Shown here: in pieces, positions 1 to 9,199 of the stretch
How positions within the stretch are numbered: the first letter of the stretch is position 1
Layout: each line of letters starts with the position of its first letter
Assembly: GCA_015499995.1 (NCBI GenBank)
Contig: JADNRV010000649.1
Location: 1-19,724 of the forward strand
DNA: 19,724 bases
Source of the DNA: Flammula alnicola
Lineage: Eukaryota; Basidiomycota; Agaricomycetes; Agaricales; Strophariaceae
Direction of reading: 5' to 3'
Notes under the pieces: model-generated
Seen by the model: the letters and a program-made list of their open reading frames with translations, nothing else
Database searches by the model: none
Told to the model about the DNA's origin: nothing
Translations under genes and position numbers: made by a program

Positions 1-428
1 CGAATGTGTCCGAAGACGCGCTCTGTGAAGAGCGAGCATGTGTAAGGTCGCAACAACAGCGGTTTCCCGCCAAAATAGTGCAACCCGAAACGTAGATCTA
101 GACCAAAGGTCATAACTACATATGCAATTATTTCATACCACAAAACAATCTCAAAACCTGTCTATATCCTCTACCTTGCTACGTCTTTGGTTGCAGGACG
201 GGAAGTCATACACAACAGCTTCTCGTGCATGGCTCAGGCGTACGCAGATAGTCATTAAGCATGCAAAAGAAATGTTTTTCTCATGGACGTCCTATAGCAT
301 AGCATACAATCCTAAGCTCGACAGCAAAGTAAACACCGTCCTTCTCCCCAAATCAGACGTCGACCAAGCACTTAGAATGCCAATTGATGAGGGAATTGGC
401 CCTTGGAAAGACCCAGCTGGCTTTGAGA
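1..428. other. Left-edge flank downstream of RPL6, no convincing gene
   Basis: This stretch lies 3' of the L6 gene on the minus strand. A 111-codon open frame exists on the plus strand (122-457), but it has no recognisable motif, runs into the L6 3' end and looks like chance. Bases 372-428 still carry the readable remnant of the conserved L6 C-terminus, described under that gene and in the findings. The rest is probably L6 3' UTR and intergenic DNA. A neighbouring gene end beyond the left edge cannot be excluded. Confidence 0.5.
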
Positions 429-1141
429 TTATTTCGAGAGGTTTTCTGTCTTCTTGATGGAAGCGAGGAGGGCGTTGTCGACCTCTTTCTGGTCGGCGGC
501 TTTCGAAGCAGGAATGGGCTCCTTGGCCTTGGGCTTGCCATCTTCGAAGAACTCCTCCTCTGCTGAAGCGGCGCTCTTAGCAGCAGGCTTGACGAAGTAG
601 GAGTCATTGAATTTCTCGTCAACCTGAATTATATTTGGTCACGTCAAAGGCCGCATTTAAACCTTGCAATGCGTACCTTGAGTAAGGAGACATCAACTTT
701 CGTCGATGTGGCGATAACGTAGGCCTGATTCACTCGTCGCAGAGGAACCCCGTTAATCTTGAACGGGCCAGTAACCAACAAGAGTCCGCTGGTGAGCTGC
801 TTCAGGAACACGACTCGCTTTCCCCTGTAGCGTCCAGCGAGCAGGATAAGAATGGTTCCGGGGGTAATGGAAGTGCGCAGGGAGGGAGGTTTAGGGGACT
901 TGCGACTTTTCTTGGGCTGGCGCACGTCTTCAGCAGGGTAGAAACGGGGTGCCTTTGTGGTAGGAACAAGGCGCTTTCCACCGTTCTTTTCGCCATTAAT
1001 GCTCTTCTCAGTGTACTCTGCGGGGGCTTCGGCAGCGGGCTTGACGACTTTTTTGGGTCCCTTGTAGAGAGCGCGCTTGGCGAATACCTGGGAGCGGGAG
1101 AGGCGGCCGACGCCGGGGGCGATTTCTTTGCTTCTGGCCAT
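429..1141 (-). CDS. RPL6: 60S ribosomal protein L6 (eL6)
   Basis: This is eL6, a structural protein of the large cytosolic ribosomal subunit that binds 25S rRNA. Coding exons are 1141-677 and 623-429, with a 53-nt intron (676-624); as written the product is 219 residues. The N-terminal extension is basic. The family core is clear: [20 protein letters not shown] (KOW-like strand), then [19 protein letters not shown] and [11 protein letters not shown]. After the intron the frame runs through [21 protein letters not shown] and then meets TAA at 431-429. The expected last ~20 residues of the family (ending like ...LGLSKGQFPHQLAF) are still encoded downstream, to a TAA at 374-372. The path is broken by an apparent extra A near the TAA and a missing G near 412-414, so the C-terminus is truncated or the sequence is in error. 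The start was chosen at the ATG just after a 5' UTR intron acceptor. The gene is divergent to the nucleotidase gene. Confidence 0.96.
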
Positions 1142-1142
1142 T

Positions 1143-1198
1143 CTATAGAGGGTGTTAATGACAGTGCTGATAAGTGACGAGACACAGCGAATACGCAC
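1143..1198 (-). other. Probable 5' UTR intron of RPL6
   Basis: On the minus strand, ...CACAAG is followed by GTGCGT at 1198. A CTCTATAG acceptor ends at 1143, one base before the L6 ATG. The 56-nt length matches other introns in the window. An intron immediately upstream of the start codon is common in fungal ribosomal protein genes. An ATG at 1245 becomes in-frame with L6 after splicing, so a 16-residue N-terminal extension is formally possible. Confidence 0.65.
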
Positions 1199-1261
1199 CT
1201 TGTGCTGTTGAGGTCGTCGAGGCCGATGCCTATAATATTGTACAAGTCTGGATTAGGAGAG

Positions 1262-1403
1262 GTCGTGTGGCTTGATAGAGCTACACAGTTGCTTCGGCAT
1301 TTGCCGAATTTGTCATTCTAGCGATAAGATAAGATGTTGCTTCTGATCAAGATCAATTCCGTGAATTGCATAATAGTTCCGTTCCACTTTGATACAAACC
1401 ATC
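1262..1403. promoter_or_regulatory. Divergent promoter region RPL6 / nucleotidase
   Basis: The gap between the divergently transcribed L6 5' UTR and the nucleotidase start must hold both promoters. The sequence GATAAGATAAG at 1322-1332 contains two overlapping GATA cores. GATA factors respond to nitrogen status in fungi, but whether this site is bound is inference. No other element is strong enough to name. Confidence 0.4.
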
Positions 1404-2413
1404 ATGGGATCCAGAGACGCTACGCCAGCAGGTGGGGCATTTCCAACTTACCGATCCTTTATCAACGCTCACCGCCACAAGGAGATGATCGTCTCATTGT
1501 CTGGTTTGATATTGACAATACGCTCTACTCCGCCAGTTCCAGGATATCCCAAGCAATGGGCACCCGCATCCACGGTCAGCCTTTTTGCAACTTTACAACC
1601 GCGAGGCAATTCCCTGATCCCCGCACATCTAGCTTACTTTATTAGCCTTGGGCTTGATCATGACGAAGCGTCCGAACTCCATCTCAAATACTACACACAA
1701 TACGGGCTCGCCCTTCGAGGACTAACCCGCCATCACGACGTTGGTAGCGTAATTCGACTTACTAAACTGACGCTGAAATGCTTACCTGTCCGAAGACCCC
1801 CTAGATTTCGATCGCAAATGCGACGGTTCCCTCCCGTTGGAGGATATGATTGCATATGACCCAACGCTTCGGAAGCTCTTGGAAGACATAGACAGGACGA
1901 AGGTCCGGGTTTGGGCTCTGACAAACGCTTATCGTCCGGTTAGTTGCTCGTATCTCATATCTACCCTTTATTTAACTCCTGGTAGCATGCCGAACGCGTT
2001 TTACACATATTGAAACTAGATGATCTCATTGAAGGTTTGGTCTACTGTGACTATCTCGTCAAGGACTTCGTGTGCAAACCTGAGCCGGAATTCTACGACG
2101 CGGTGCGTTCAATTATTTGATCGCTGCAATGGTGTTGATTTTTCTCTAGGCCATGAAACAGGCGAACGTCAACGATCCATCGAAATGCTACTTCGTCGAT
2201 GATAATCGCAAGAACGTCGATGCAGCGCAAGCTCTTAAATGGGGACATTGCGTCCACTTTTGTGAAAGGGGTTTAGAGGCCATGGAAGGAGGGAAGATTA
2301 AAGAAATTGATGATGCAAGAGAACCAGGAGCAGCCGACAACGACGTTGTTGATATTACTACCCTGGAAGAGTTGAGAAAGGTGTGGCCAGAAATCTTCAA
2401 ACAATCGACTTAG
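1404..2413 (+). CDS. Pyrimidine 5'-nucleotidase, HAD superfamily (Sdt1/Phm8-like)
   Basis: This is a cytosolic phosphatase that removes phosphate from nucleoside monophosphates, as in yeast Sdt1 and Phm8 (pyrimidine and nucleotide salvage). Exons are 1404-1431, 1482-1574, 1633-1743, 1796-1938, 1986-2102 and 2150-2413. All junctions are GT...AG, and joining them gives one open frame of 251 residues. All HAD motifs are present. Motif I is WFDIDNTLYS with nucleophile D19 and acid/base D21. Motif II is the Thr in ALTNA (T120). Motif III is the Lys in CKPEPEFYDA (K156). Motif IV is YFVDDNRKN (D181, D182). Between motifs I and II lies the helical cap, including YYTQYGLALRGL, typical of this subfamily. 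Length is close to yeast Sdt1 (280). The product appears intact. Exact substrate preference (UMP/CMP versus other nucleotides) cannot be read from sequence. Confidence 0.93.
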
Positions 2414-2731
2414 AGATTCAAGATCTTGGCCTATATCCACGGATATCGCTTGGACATTGTCTGTATTTGTTACCTCTGATACACTATAGAAATAGAAATA
2501 ATTCCTTCCATTTGTACATACACATACCCATCTATCATACCTTAGCCATGAAGTACCGACGATGTCCATACCACCTTATTAGTTTCGATCGAAGATCGCT
2601 GATGTATGATTATTTAACCTAACCCTGCAGCCGCGCTCATCATCCACTTTCGGAAATGCTCCCATCGCACAAGATTGCGTAGTAAGCCATGGGCGGCCTG
2701 GCTTGAGACAAGAGCTATAAACTCAACCATA
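2414..2731 (+). other. Intergenic, nucleotidase 3' flank and promoter of next gene
   Basis: This 318-bp AT-rich gap lies between two tandem plus-strand genes. It probably holds the nucleotidase 3' UTR and the promoter and 5' UTR of the Tma17-like gene. I see no further coding potential or repeat here. Confidence 0.5.
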
Positions 2732-3247
2732 ATGGACTACACACCACGCTTTTCTCAACCTTTCACACTTACTGAAGCCATTGGCCTCGATGTGGCCGTA
2801 ATTACTGAAGGTAAACACGATTCAACATGTATGTTTTATTTCAACACCGGGCTGAACTAACATATAGAGATCGCAAGGCTCCAAAATTCATTGGCACACT
2901 TGAAGAAGACACAGGACATTCTTCAAGCCGACTTGAATGAGCCCGGAGAGTCGGATCCCGAAATCACGAAAGCCCTCGAGGAGAATACAGCAGTCATGTG
3001 CGTTTCATCTTGATGCATGTCTTGCACTTTGGAAACAGTAACCGACGGAATCTATCATAGTGGTTCTCAAGAAGAACGCATAAGCATATTGAAGATGGCG
3101 CTCACTGAGAAAGGGATTGTGGCTGGATCGCATTACGACCCAATCCCGGCGCCGCAATCAACACCTTCGACTCAGCCGGCAACGGTCGCGGCGCCTTCAA
3201 TGACAACTCTGAATAACGACACGGAAGATGAGGGTGTTTATTTGTAG
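2732..3247 (+). CDS. Small coiled-coil protein, Tma17/Adc17-like (proteasome assembly)
   Basis: Exons are 2732-2810, 2868-2997 and 3061-3247, with introns of 57 and 63 nt; the product is 131 residues. The N-terminus is followed by a paired-helix region, EEIARLQNSLAHLKKTQDIL then DPEITKALEENTAVIGSQEE, with heptad-like hydrophobic spacing. A Pro/Ser/Thr-rich linker leads to an acidic tail ending EDEGVYL. Yeast Tma17 (Adc17) has the same plan: about 150 residues, a 'HLQRSN..L' first helix, an E-rich second helix, and an acidic tail with an aromatic/hydrophobic end. It is a stress-induced chaperone for early assembly of the proteasome Rpt6-Rpt3 base pair. The assignment rests on this remembered likeness, not on an alignment. 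Another small prefoldin-like or coiled-coil protein is possible. The gene is intact, in tandem with its neighbours. Confidence 0.7.
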
Positions 3248-3472
3248 GTCGACTACATGTGCATGGTCCATACCTCGTGGAGAGCAAGCAAAGCCATAGA
3301 GTCCATCTTCGAACTTTAGCGTCGTCATCAGAACATGATTTATTTAACTCAAGGTACCGCAAGAGTTAAAACTTAATTGTAAGAAACCTTGGCTATTAAA
3401 TAGAAGCTCTTCACAGTTTGATTTGAAAATTTCTCTCTCTCTTTTTTTTCCTTCAATCCAATAGCAGGTCCT

Positions 3473-4622
3473 ATGCCAATGACGCCAAGTGTTCCAAAAC
3501 ACGTCGAATTTCGGGTAAATTTTGGAGGGTAAGTTTATCAACAAGCATGCTTTTCAACTCCAAAGATAACTAAAGATATGTTGCGTTGTCGTTAGCAAAA
3601 TTGTCGACGCAGTGAGCCTAGATATAAAAATCAGGGAAGAACATGCCAGAATACATGGCTTTCCAAAGAATGTCGACGCTGTAGAAAAAATGCAGGTCTG
3701 CATTTCCTGAACTTTTCTGTGATATGTTTTGAACTCACGGTTGGCAGGAGGGAAAAGAGGCCATAATCCACGAGCTTTCAAATTATGAAGAGACATATCA
3801 GTCGTCGATGGATTTTTTCTTTCACCTGCAGGATGCTCCCGCGTTACAAGAACATACCCAGAATTTGATTCAATGGGCAGAAGACTCCCGGAAACACCTC
3901 CTTGACATCAAGAAAGAGACCACCATCCTGTCGAAGGAGCAGGAATGCCGTAACAACGAATTGGAGGCTGCAAGAGTAGCCGCTCGAGAGATAGAGTCCA
4001 AACTGTTGGCTTGTGAACAGAGGATTAAAGGAGTTTTCTGTTCTCTGAATGAAATGCAGCAGAAGCTGCCATCCACGAGGGAAAAGCTTAATCTTGCGGC
4101 ACCTCTGTTGCCTTTGACCACGACGACAGGTCTAGTCGAATCGTCCATTCACAAAGTAAGTAAAATCCCTGACTGAATTTAGTCCACACTCTTCTGACCA
4201 ACGTACTTCAGCTATGCTCTGGTTTCAAGGACATGGACGATGCTTATAAAACTTATGAGAAAGGGCTGACTTTACTTCGAGATGACGTTGACGAAGCGAG
4301 GCGACCACCATCGCCGGCCCTCCGACCCATTGAAATCGACGAGGCAGATATATCCAACTCCAAGGCGATTAACGACATGATCTATAAATGTTTCGTTCAG
4401 ATGGTGGATTCCTTGTCCAAGCAGCTCTTGCGCAATCTCCTCGACGACAATTCAGTGGCGCTAAAGGCTCTCAAGCTCCTCGAGATGCCGCTGAGGACAA
4501 TCGGCCTCGAGATGGACCGCTTGCAAATAGAGATCCCGGCCCTTGACTTGGGCAATAGCAGCATCAACGAGCCAGATGATATTATGATGCGAAATGGAGA
4601 AGCAGTTCCCATGGAATTCTAG
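3473..4622 (+). CDS. Uncharacterised coiled-coil protein
   Basis: I do not recognise this protein. Exons are 3473-3528, 3596-3695, 3748-4155 and 4212-4622; the joined frame encodes 324 residues with no internal stop. It is mostly helical and charged. Residues ~80-165 form a likely long coiled coil (IQWAEDSRKHLLDIKKETTI, then EQECRNNELEAARVAAREIE). A Pro-containing break (PLLPLTTTTG) follows, then a second helical half with the motif DDAYKTYEKGLTLLRDDVDE and Leu-rich helices near the C-terminus (SLSKQLLRNLLDD, LKLLEMPLRTIGLEMDRLQI). No signal peptide or membrane segment is seen. The start is the first ATG (MPMTP) after a CT-rich tract at 3430-3450. That tract plus ATAG at 3461-3464 also resembles a splice acceptor, so a further upstream exon is possible. 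The architecture would suit a cytoskeletal, kinetochore or spindle-pole component, but that is only a guess. Confidence 0.8.
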
Positions 4623-4803
4623 GGAGGTTCTTGATCCTGACTCGGAATTCGAAGAAGATGGCCTCCGCCTCTGCGAACCGCGAGCAGATGTCGTATATTT
4701 TTGGCGCTCTGGGATTTTGATGACCAACTGGACGACCAACCCTTCACTATCTTGACGGCCGGAATGCTGTTGTTACTCCAGCCTTATGCACGTGTTTGAC
4801 CCT

Positions 4804-4823
4804 TTGTCTTGTCTTGTCTTGTC
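4804..4823 (+). repeat. TTGTC pentanucleotide microsatellite, four copies
   Basis: Four perfect head-to-tail copies of TTGTC lie about 180 bp after the stop codon of the coiled-coil gene. This is a simple-sequence repeat with no evident function. Confidence 0.95.
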
Positions 4824-4977
4824 CTCAAACCACATGGATCATTGCTGTACAAGTTAACAATGAAGGTTGCGTGACGGTGAGTCTCTGGGGACTGGCAACC
4901 TGTGCAACTTTTGCGTGACAGTAAAAGTGGCCACTACCGAAAAAGGTAAGCCATGCTGACTTGCCCTTTTTGAACGC

Positions 4978-4993
4978 CAAAAACGCGTTTTTG
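4978..4993. promoter_or_regulatory. 16-bp perfect palindrome with MCB-like ACGCGT core
   Basis: The sequence CAAAAACGCGTTTTTG is its own reverse complement. Its centre AAACGCGTTT matches the MluI cell-cycle box bound by MBF (Mbp1/Swi6) in fungi. It lies in a gene-free stretch, far from any start codon I can support, so it may be fortuitous. Confidence 0.4.
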
Positions 4994-6038
4994 CGGCCTT
5001 TCTGTGCTGGCTTCCAGCCACAACGGAGAGAAAAAGTGAACAAGCCATTTTGTTTAATTTACAATTCAAATGAGATTCTTCGGAGCAGAATTTTTTTTAA
5101 GTGTCTAGTTTCTGAGATCTGTGCTACACATGAAGGATATTGAAAGATTGGACCCACAAAATAAAAATCTGTTCCGAAGAATTTATTTAAACTATCAAAG
5201 CAAGCATTTTTCCTCTTACAAACTAATCTGTATCTGTTGAGGTTGTGAAGATATGTAGCAAGGCCGTTTCGACAGCGGTGGGTCGGAGTTTGAAATAGCA
5301 GAGCATTGCCTGTCCCCAGAGTCTCTTCTTTGTCCTGGTTTTCGTTGTGGCCAGCCGCTGACAATAACTCGCAGATACATCGGACTCCGCAGTGGGGTGT
5401 CTTTACTGCAGGCTACAGCTCGAACCTGTTCTGAATCATATTTTTGGGTCTGTCCTTGTGAGAGGGAGGCGCACGTTTTTGGAATAACGTTCGTGGACAC
5501 ACGCGAACCATCACCGAGTTGACAAGCGCTTCAAGTTCCAAAATTAAATAACAAAACATCCAAGGAAATAACAGATCCAGATCTCTATAAGTAGTAACAT
5601 TGCTAGGGAAGTCCTATTTGTCGAATAACGCTAGTGTTACATTGCAAGGTTGAACGGAATAATGTCATGAACTATTTATTACAAGAAGCGAAGTGGGAAG
5701 TTGAACGAGTGTCGACGACACACGAAATGCAAAGAAGGTCGGTCGACACAGCCATATACTGTATATATGTCCCCCAACTCATTAGAAATTTTTTGAATGA
5801 GGGGCAAAAAAAAGTGCGTGTGCATCTTGGGCAGCTAGTGGTAAGTGAACGGTATTAGTACTAGAATCTGAAACAGAACGTGAAGATAATGTACTCTGGC
5901 TGTGAAAAGTCCGATATTGTGCGACATTGTAAGGGGGAATCATAATGAAGTAATGAAGGAAAAAAGGACCCGGAGATGGAAAGGACAGACAGAGGTTGGG
6001 TAATGCAAGATGGATACATGAATATAACGAGCGTAGGT

Positions 6039-6097
6039 GTGCGGTGTGCAGGGTGCGGTCCGTGTGCGGTGGAAATAAGGTGCATTATGGGTGCGGT
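6039..6097 (+). repeat. Cluster of four GTGCGGT copies
   Basis: Exact GTGCGGT heptamers occur at 6039-6045, 6053-6059, 6064-6070 and 6091-6097 in an otherwise unremarkable stretch. If the minus-strand 885-residue gene has a 3' UTR reaching this far, the transcript would carry ACCGCAC repeats. The function is unknown; it may be a decayed simple repeat. Confidence 0.7.
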
Positions 6098-6422
6098 GCG
6101 GAGACGTAATGAGTAGAGAGGGCGTAGGACGGATGGAGTCTGCAGCGGACGCGCACATATGGGTGTAACTTGATAAACGGAACGAGAGAAAGCCAGTGTG
6201 TCATACATAGAGCCATAGCAGTTGTCAGATCAGGCAAAAGTAGATAACCACAGGCATGTCATGCATTCATGGGATTTGGGACTAATCGGCTCCTGCGCGA
6301 GGATGGTCGGACGGAAGGTCGGTGGCGGTAAAAACATTCAAGCTCTAAGGTCAGAAGCTTGAAGTCAAAGGGCGGAAGGAAGGAAGGAAGGGAAGCCAAG
6401 AGAGAGGCATGTCTTGTTACCG

Positions 6423-9138
6423 TCATGAGATGATTGTAGACATCTGGCCCCCTCCTCCTCCTCCTCTACCAGCACCAGTAACACCTCCGCTGCCGCCCAT
6501 ACTCGCGCTTCTCAAATCAGCCCCGTTGTTGAACGGCATGGCAGGATACATCGGGACGTTCATGTACGGAGACGCTGCCTGCGCCGACATGGGCACCATC
6601 ATCACGGGCATCGAAGTCATCCACGGATTCATCGACGCCTGGATATACTGCGACTGTGTTTGCGAACGCGTCGGCTGCTCCGGTCGTCCACGCGGCACGA
6701 CAGGATGCGAGCGCGATGTCATCGGCGACGGCCTCGGTGGCGTCTGCAGCTGCTGAAGCTGGTGCGTCGGCTGCCTGTGCGTATGCGAAGTATTGCGCGA
6801 GTCGCCACTGCCCCTCCGCTCGTGTGTAGGCCTCGCCGGACTGCCGCTCGACCCGCTCGACTGCCGTGGACGAGACGACGACATTGACGACGACGAGGGA
6901 TTGCGCGACGAAGGCGAAGCAGACGTCGACTGCGAGTGCTGCATCGACTTTGGCACCACGTTCACCCGCTCCGAGCTCGAATTAACCGACCCCCTCCTGG
7001 AGCCGGACGACCTCGCGGGTGAGGAATCCTTCCTCGACGACGACGACGACCGTGGCTTGTACTCGTGCTTCATAAACGGCGCAGTCGGGGGCAGCAGCGG
7101 CATATCATGGACGAAATCCGGGAACGGTGGGACGGGCGGGACATACTGGATGTTGGGATTGCTGCCCGACCAAGTCGGATAGGATGCGATCATAGGCGTG
7201 AGGACATAAGCGGGGCCCGCAGCGGAGGCCGCAAGCGAATTCCGCCTACTTCCGGACTGGTGGCGCACGTCCTCGGAGGACGAGGTATGGGCAGAGTACG
7301 TCGAAGGCGGCCGCGAGTGTTGTCCGTGCCCAGGCGAGACAGGAGAGTGCGCAAGACTGGGCGGTCGTGAGCTACCGGGGGATGGAGAGTCCGAGAAGTG
7401 GTTGTAGGCATGCGAGGAAGGCGTGTTTAGGTGCAATGCAGGATCAGAAGCATCCCCCCGCGGAATTGAGAGACTGGGAGGTGCATTGTGGGATACCCGC
7501 GAATACGTCCTCGAGTCGGATGGAGGAGCCCTATTACGTTCCGAGTCTCTTAAGGATGAGAAAGAAGGCGATGGCACCAGTAGGTTGCTGGTGGTGGTAT
7601 TTGAAGAGGGGACCCCTCCAGCCCTGTACGTTTCTCTCCGCATCCTCGTCGCCGCAACGGTCTCTGCATACATTGCCTTTTCCCTTTCCTTCTTTTCCCT
7701 CTCGATGGCCAACCTCCTCCTCTCCCTTTCCAATGCCTCGTCTTCCAGCCTCCGCAACTCCTGTTCACGCTGACGGCGCTCGGCTTCTTCCTCCTTGGCG
7801 CGCCTCGCCTGCTCCTGTCTGAGAAAGTTGGCCTTCTCCTCCCGCTTCTTCTTCATGCGGACAATATGAAGCGGAGTGGCATCATCACTGTCGTCCTCGG
7901 CAAAACGTACAACGCGCTTTACTGTACCCTTGATGGCGGACTTGCGCTTGTTCGGCAGCTCCTCGGATTTGGAGACGACAACAGGAGGGGGCCCAGGTGT
8001 TGGGTCATGTTCGTTCCGGAGAGGCGAGGGGGTTGCCGTGTAAGAATTTCGGCTATGGACAGGCGCAGGCGCTTTGAATGTAGAGGAACATCAGTGACAG
8101 ACGATAGAAGCAAGAAGAGACGAAAATACCTGATACGGGTGCTGAACTGGCCATGGGAGCGTGGGACAGCGTTGTTGTGAGCGTGGGTTCGGTAGGCAAC
8201 CAGGTGTCGAGCACGTTCTCGGGGAGAAGTGATTGGTCGAAATCTGGGTCGACCATGACATCTAGATGCTCTGAATATTCAAGGGCAGCGATGGCCATGG
8301 AGGAGGCGACGTGACGACAGTCGACCCCTGATTCAGAGGGGAAATATATGAGATAGCGGTCTTCAAAACATGGGCGTGCAATCCAATGACGGAGGCCAGG
8401 ACTTGCGGGAAATAATTTTGAAGAGGCTGAAGGGCGCGAACTGTCAGGAAAAGAAGGATGGGGTGGGGAAAGGAGTGTAGGGGTCTGGTTTGCGCAGAGA
8501 GGGCGGATGTCTGCGAGTTCTGATGGAGAAAGGTCAGAACGCTGGAGACGGACGGCAAGGTGTTTTCTAAACATGGAGACACGGGTGTCAGAGTGGTAGG
8601 AGAGAATGCTGCGGTGATTAGTTGAACGGGGAAAGAATGGACCGAGATTATGCTGGACAAAAGGAGAAGGGGGCTGTGGGGGTATGAGAGAGTTGGCGAG
8701 GAGGATGCGGAGGACTTGCATTGCGCGGGGGTCATCATGCGGCAAGGGAGGAACAGGAAGAGGAGAAAAAGAAGCATCATCGTCGTCATCGGGCTCAAAG
8801 TCCTCGTCTTCGCTGTGGTTCTGGGGAAGCGGAGGGGCGGCACGCCAGTCTGGAACGGCCGGAGGGTCTAGAGGCGAGGAAATGTGTTTCAGCGAGAGGG
8901 AGCGCTTGCGGCCTATCCAGTATTTCCAGGAGCGTTTTTGGTGGTTGAGGATGATGGGGAGATGGTGCTCGTCGTCGGGGGTGTGTAGATTGAGACTGGC
9001 AGACCCGCTGGAGGAGGCGGATGATGACTGGGCGGGGTCGCTGGCGATGCTGAGCTGGGGAGTGTTGGCGGGGGACGGGACGGGTAGTCCCTTGTCCCTG
9101 TCGCGCTTTGGAACAAAGACAGATGCGAAACGACGCAT
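6423..9138 (-). CDS. Large disordered protein with ER/K helix and RVxF-like motif, unknown function
   Basis: I do not recognise this as a named family. Exons are 9138-8130 and 8071-6423, with one 58-nt intron (8129-8072); the product is 885 residues. The N-terminal third is Pro/Ser-rich with an acidic patch (DEDFEPDDDDD). It includes a more ordered, perhaps folded segment near residues 225-325 (SPGLRHWIARPCFEDRYLIY ... YSEHLDVMVDPDFDQSLLPE). After the intron comes KSAIKGTVKRVVRFAEDDSD (381-400), whose RVVRF (389-393) fits the PP1-docking RVxF consensus. Residues ~409-475 are a dense Glu/Arg/Lys stretch that should form a single alpha helix or coiled coil. The remainder is Ser/Pro/Gln-rich and ends in a Met/Pro segment and a poly-Gly run (CCT repeats near 6450). 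No signal peptide or membrane segment is seen. The start ATG lies only 61 bp after the RRN7 stop. An in-frame upstream ATG at 9234 would overlap RRN7. Confidence 0.85.
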
Positions 9139-9199
9139 TGGAGAGGGAAGGGGAGGGACCAAGTCTGTTCTCTCTGTCTGTGTGTTTTGAAAGCAGCGG

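Larger units (their letters stand above)
4623..6422. other. 1.8 kb convergent intergenic region, no convincing gene
   Basis: This is the longest gene-free stretch in the window, between the 3' ends of two convergent genes. Open frames on both strands (for example 5216-5500 minus and 5634-5858 plus, each under 100 codons) show no family motif and I do not accept them. It contains a pentanucleotide repeat (4804-4823), a 16-bp palindrome with an ACGCGT core (4978-4993) and four GTGCGGT copies (6039-6097). It also has a GGAA-rich simple repeat just before the stop of the next gene (about 6372-6394). The right part is probably the 3' UTR of the 885-residue protein gene. No terminal inverted repeats or target duplications marking a transposon were found by eye. 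Confidence 0.5.

Noticed and set aside
122..457. 111-codon plus-strand open frame at the left edge
   Set aside because: No motif or splice support; its end overlaps the RPL6 3' coding region in antisense.
4825..5500. Overlapping minus-strand frames in the long intergenic region, considered as one spliced gene
   Set aside because: I could not find a splice path giving a protein-like or family-like product.
6409..7822. Several plus-strand open frames of 75-151 codons (for example 6793-7182 and 7367-7822)
   Set aside because: They are antisense to the low-complexity GC-rich minus-strand gene. Their Arg/Ser/Asp-rich composition is the mirror of its Ser/Pro/Arg codons.
8684..9190. 168-codon plus-strand open frame
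   Set aside because: Antisense to the acidic and Pro/Ser-rich exon 1 of the 885-residue gene; no independent features.
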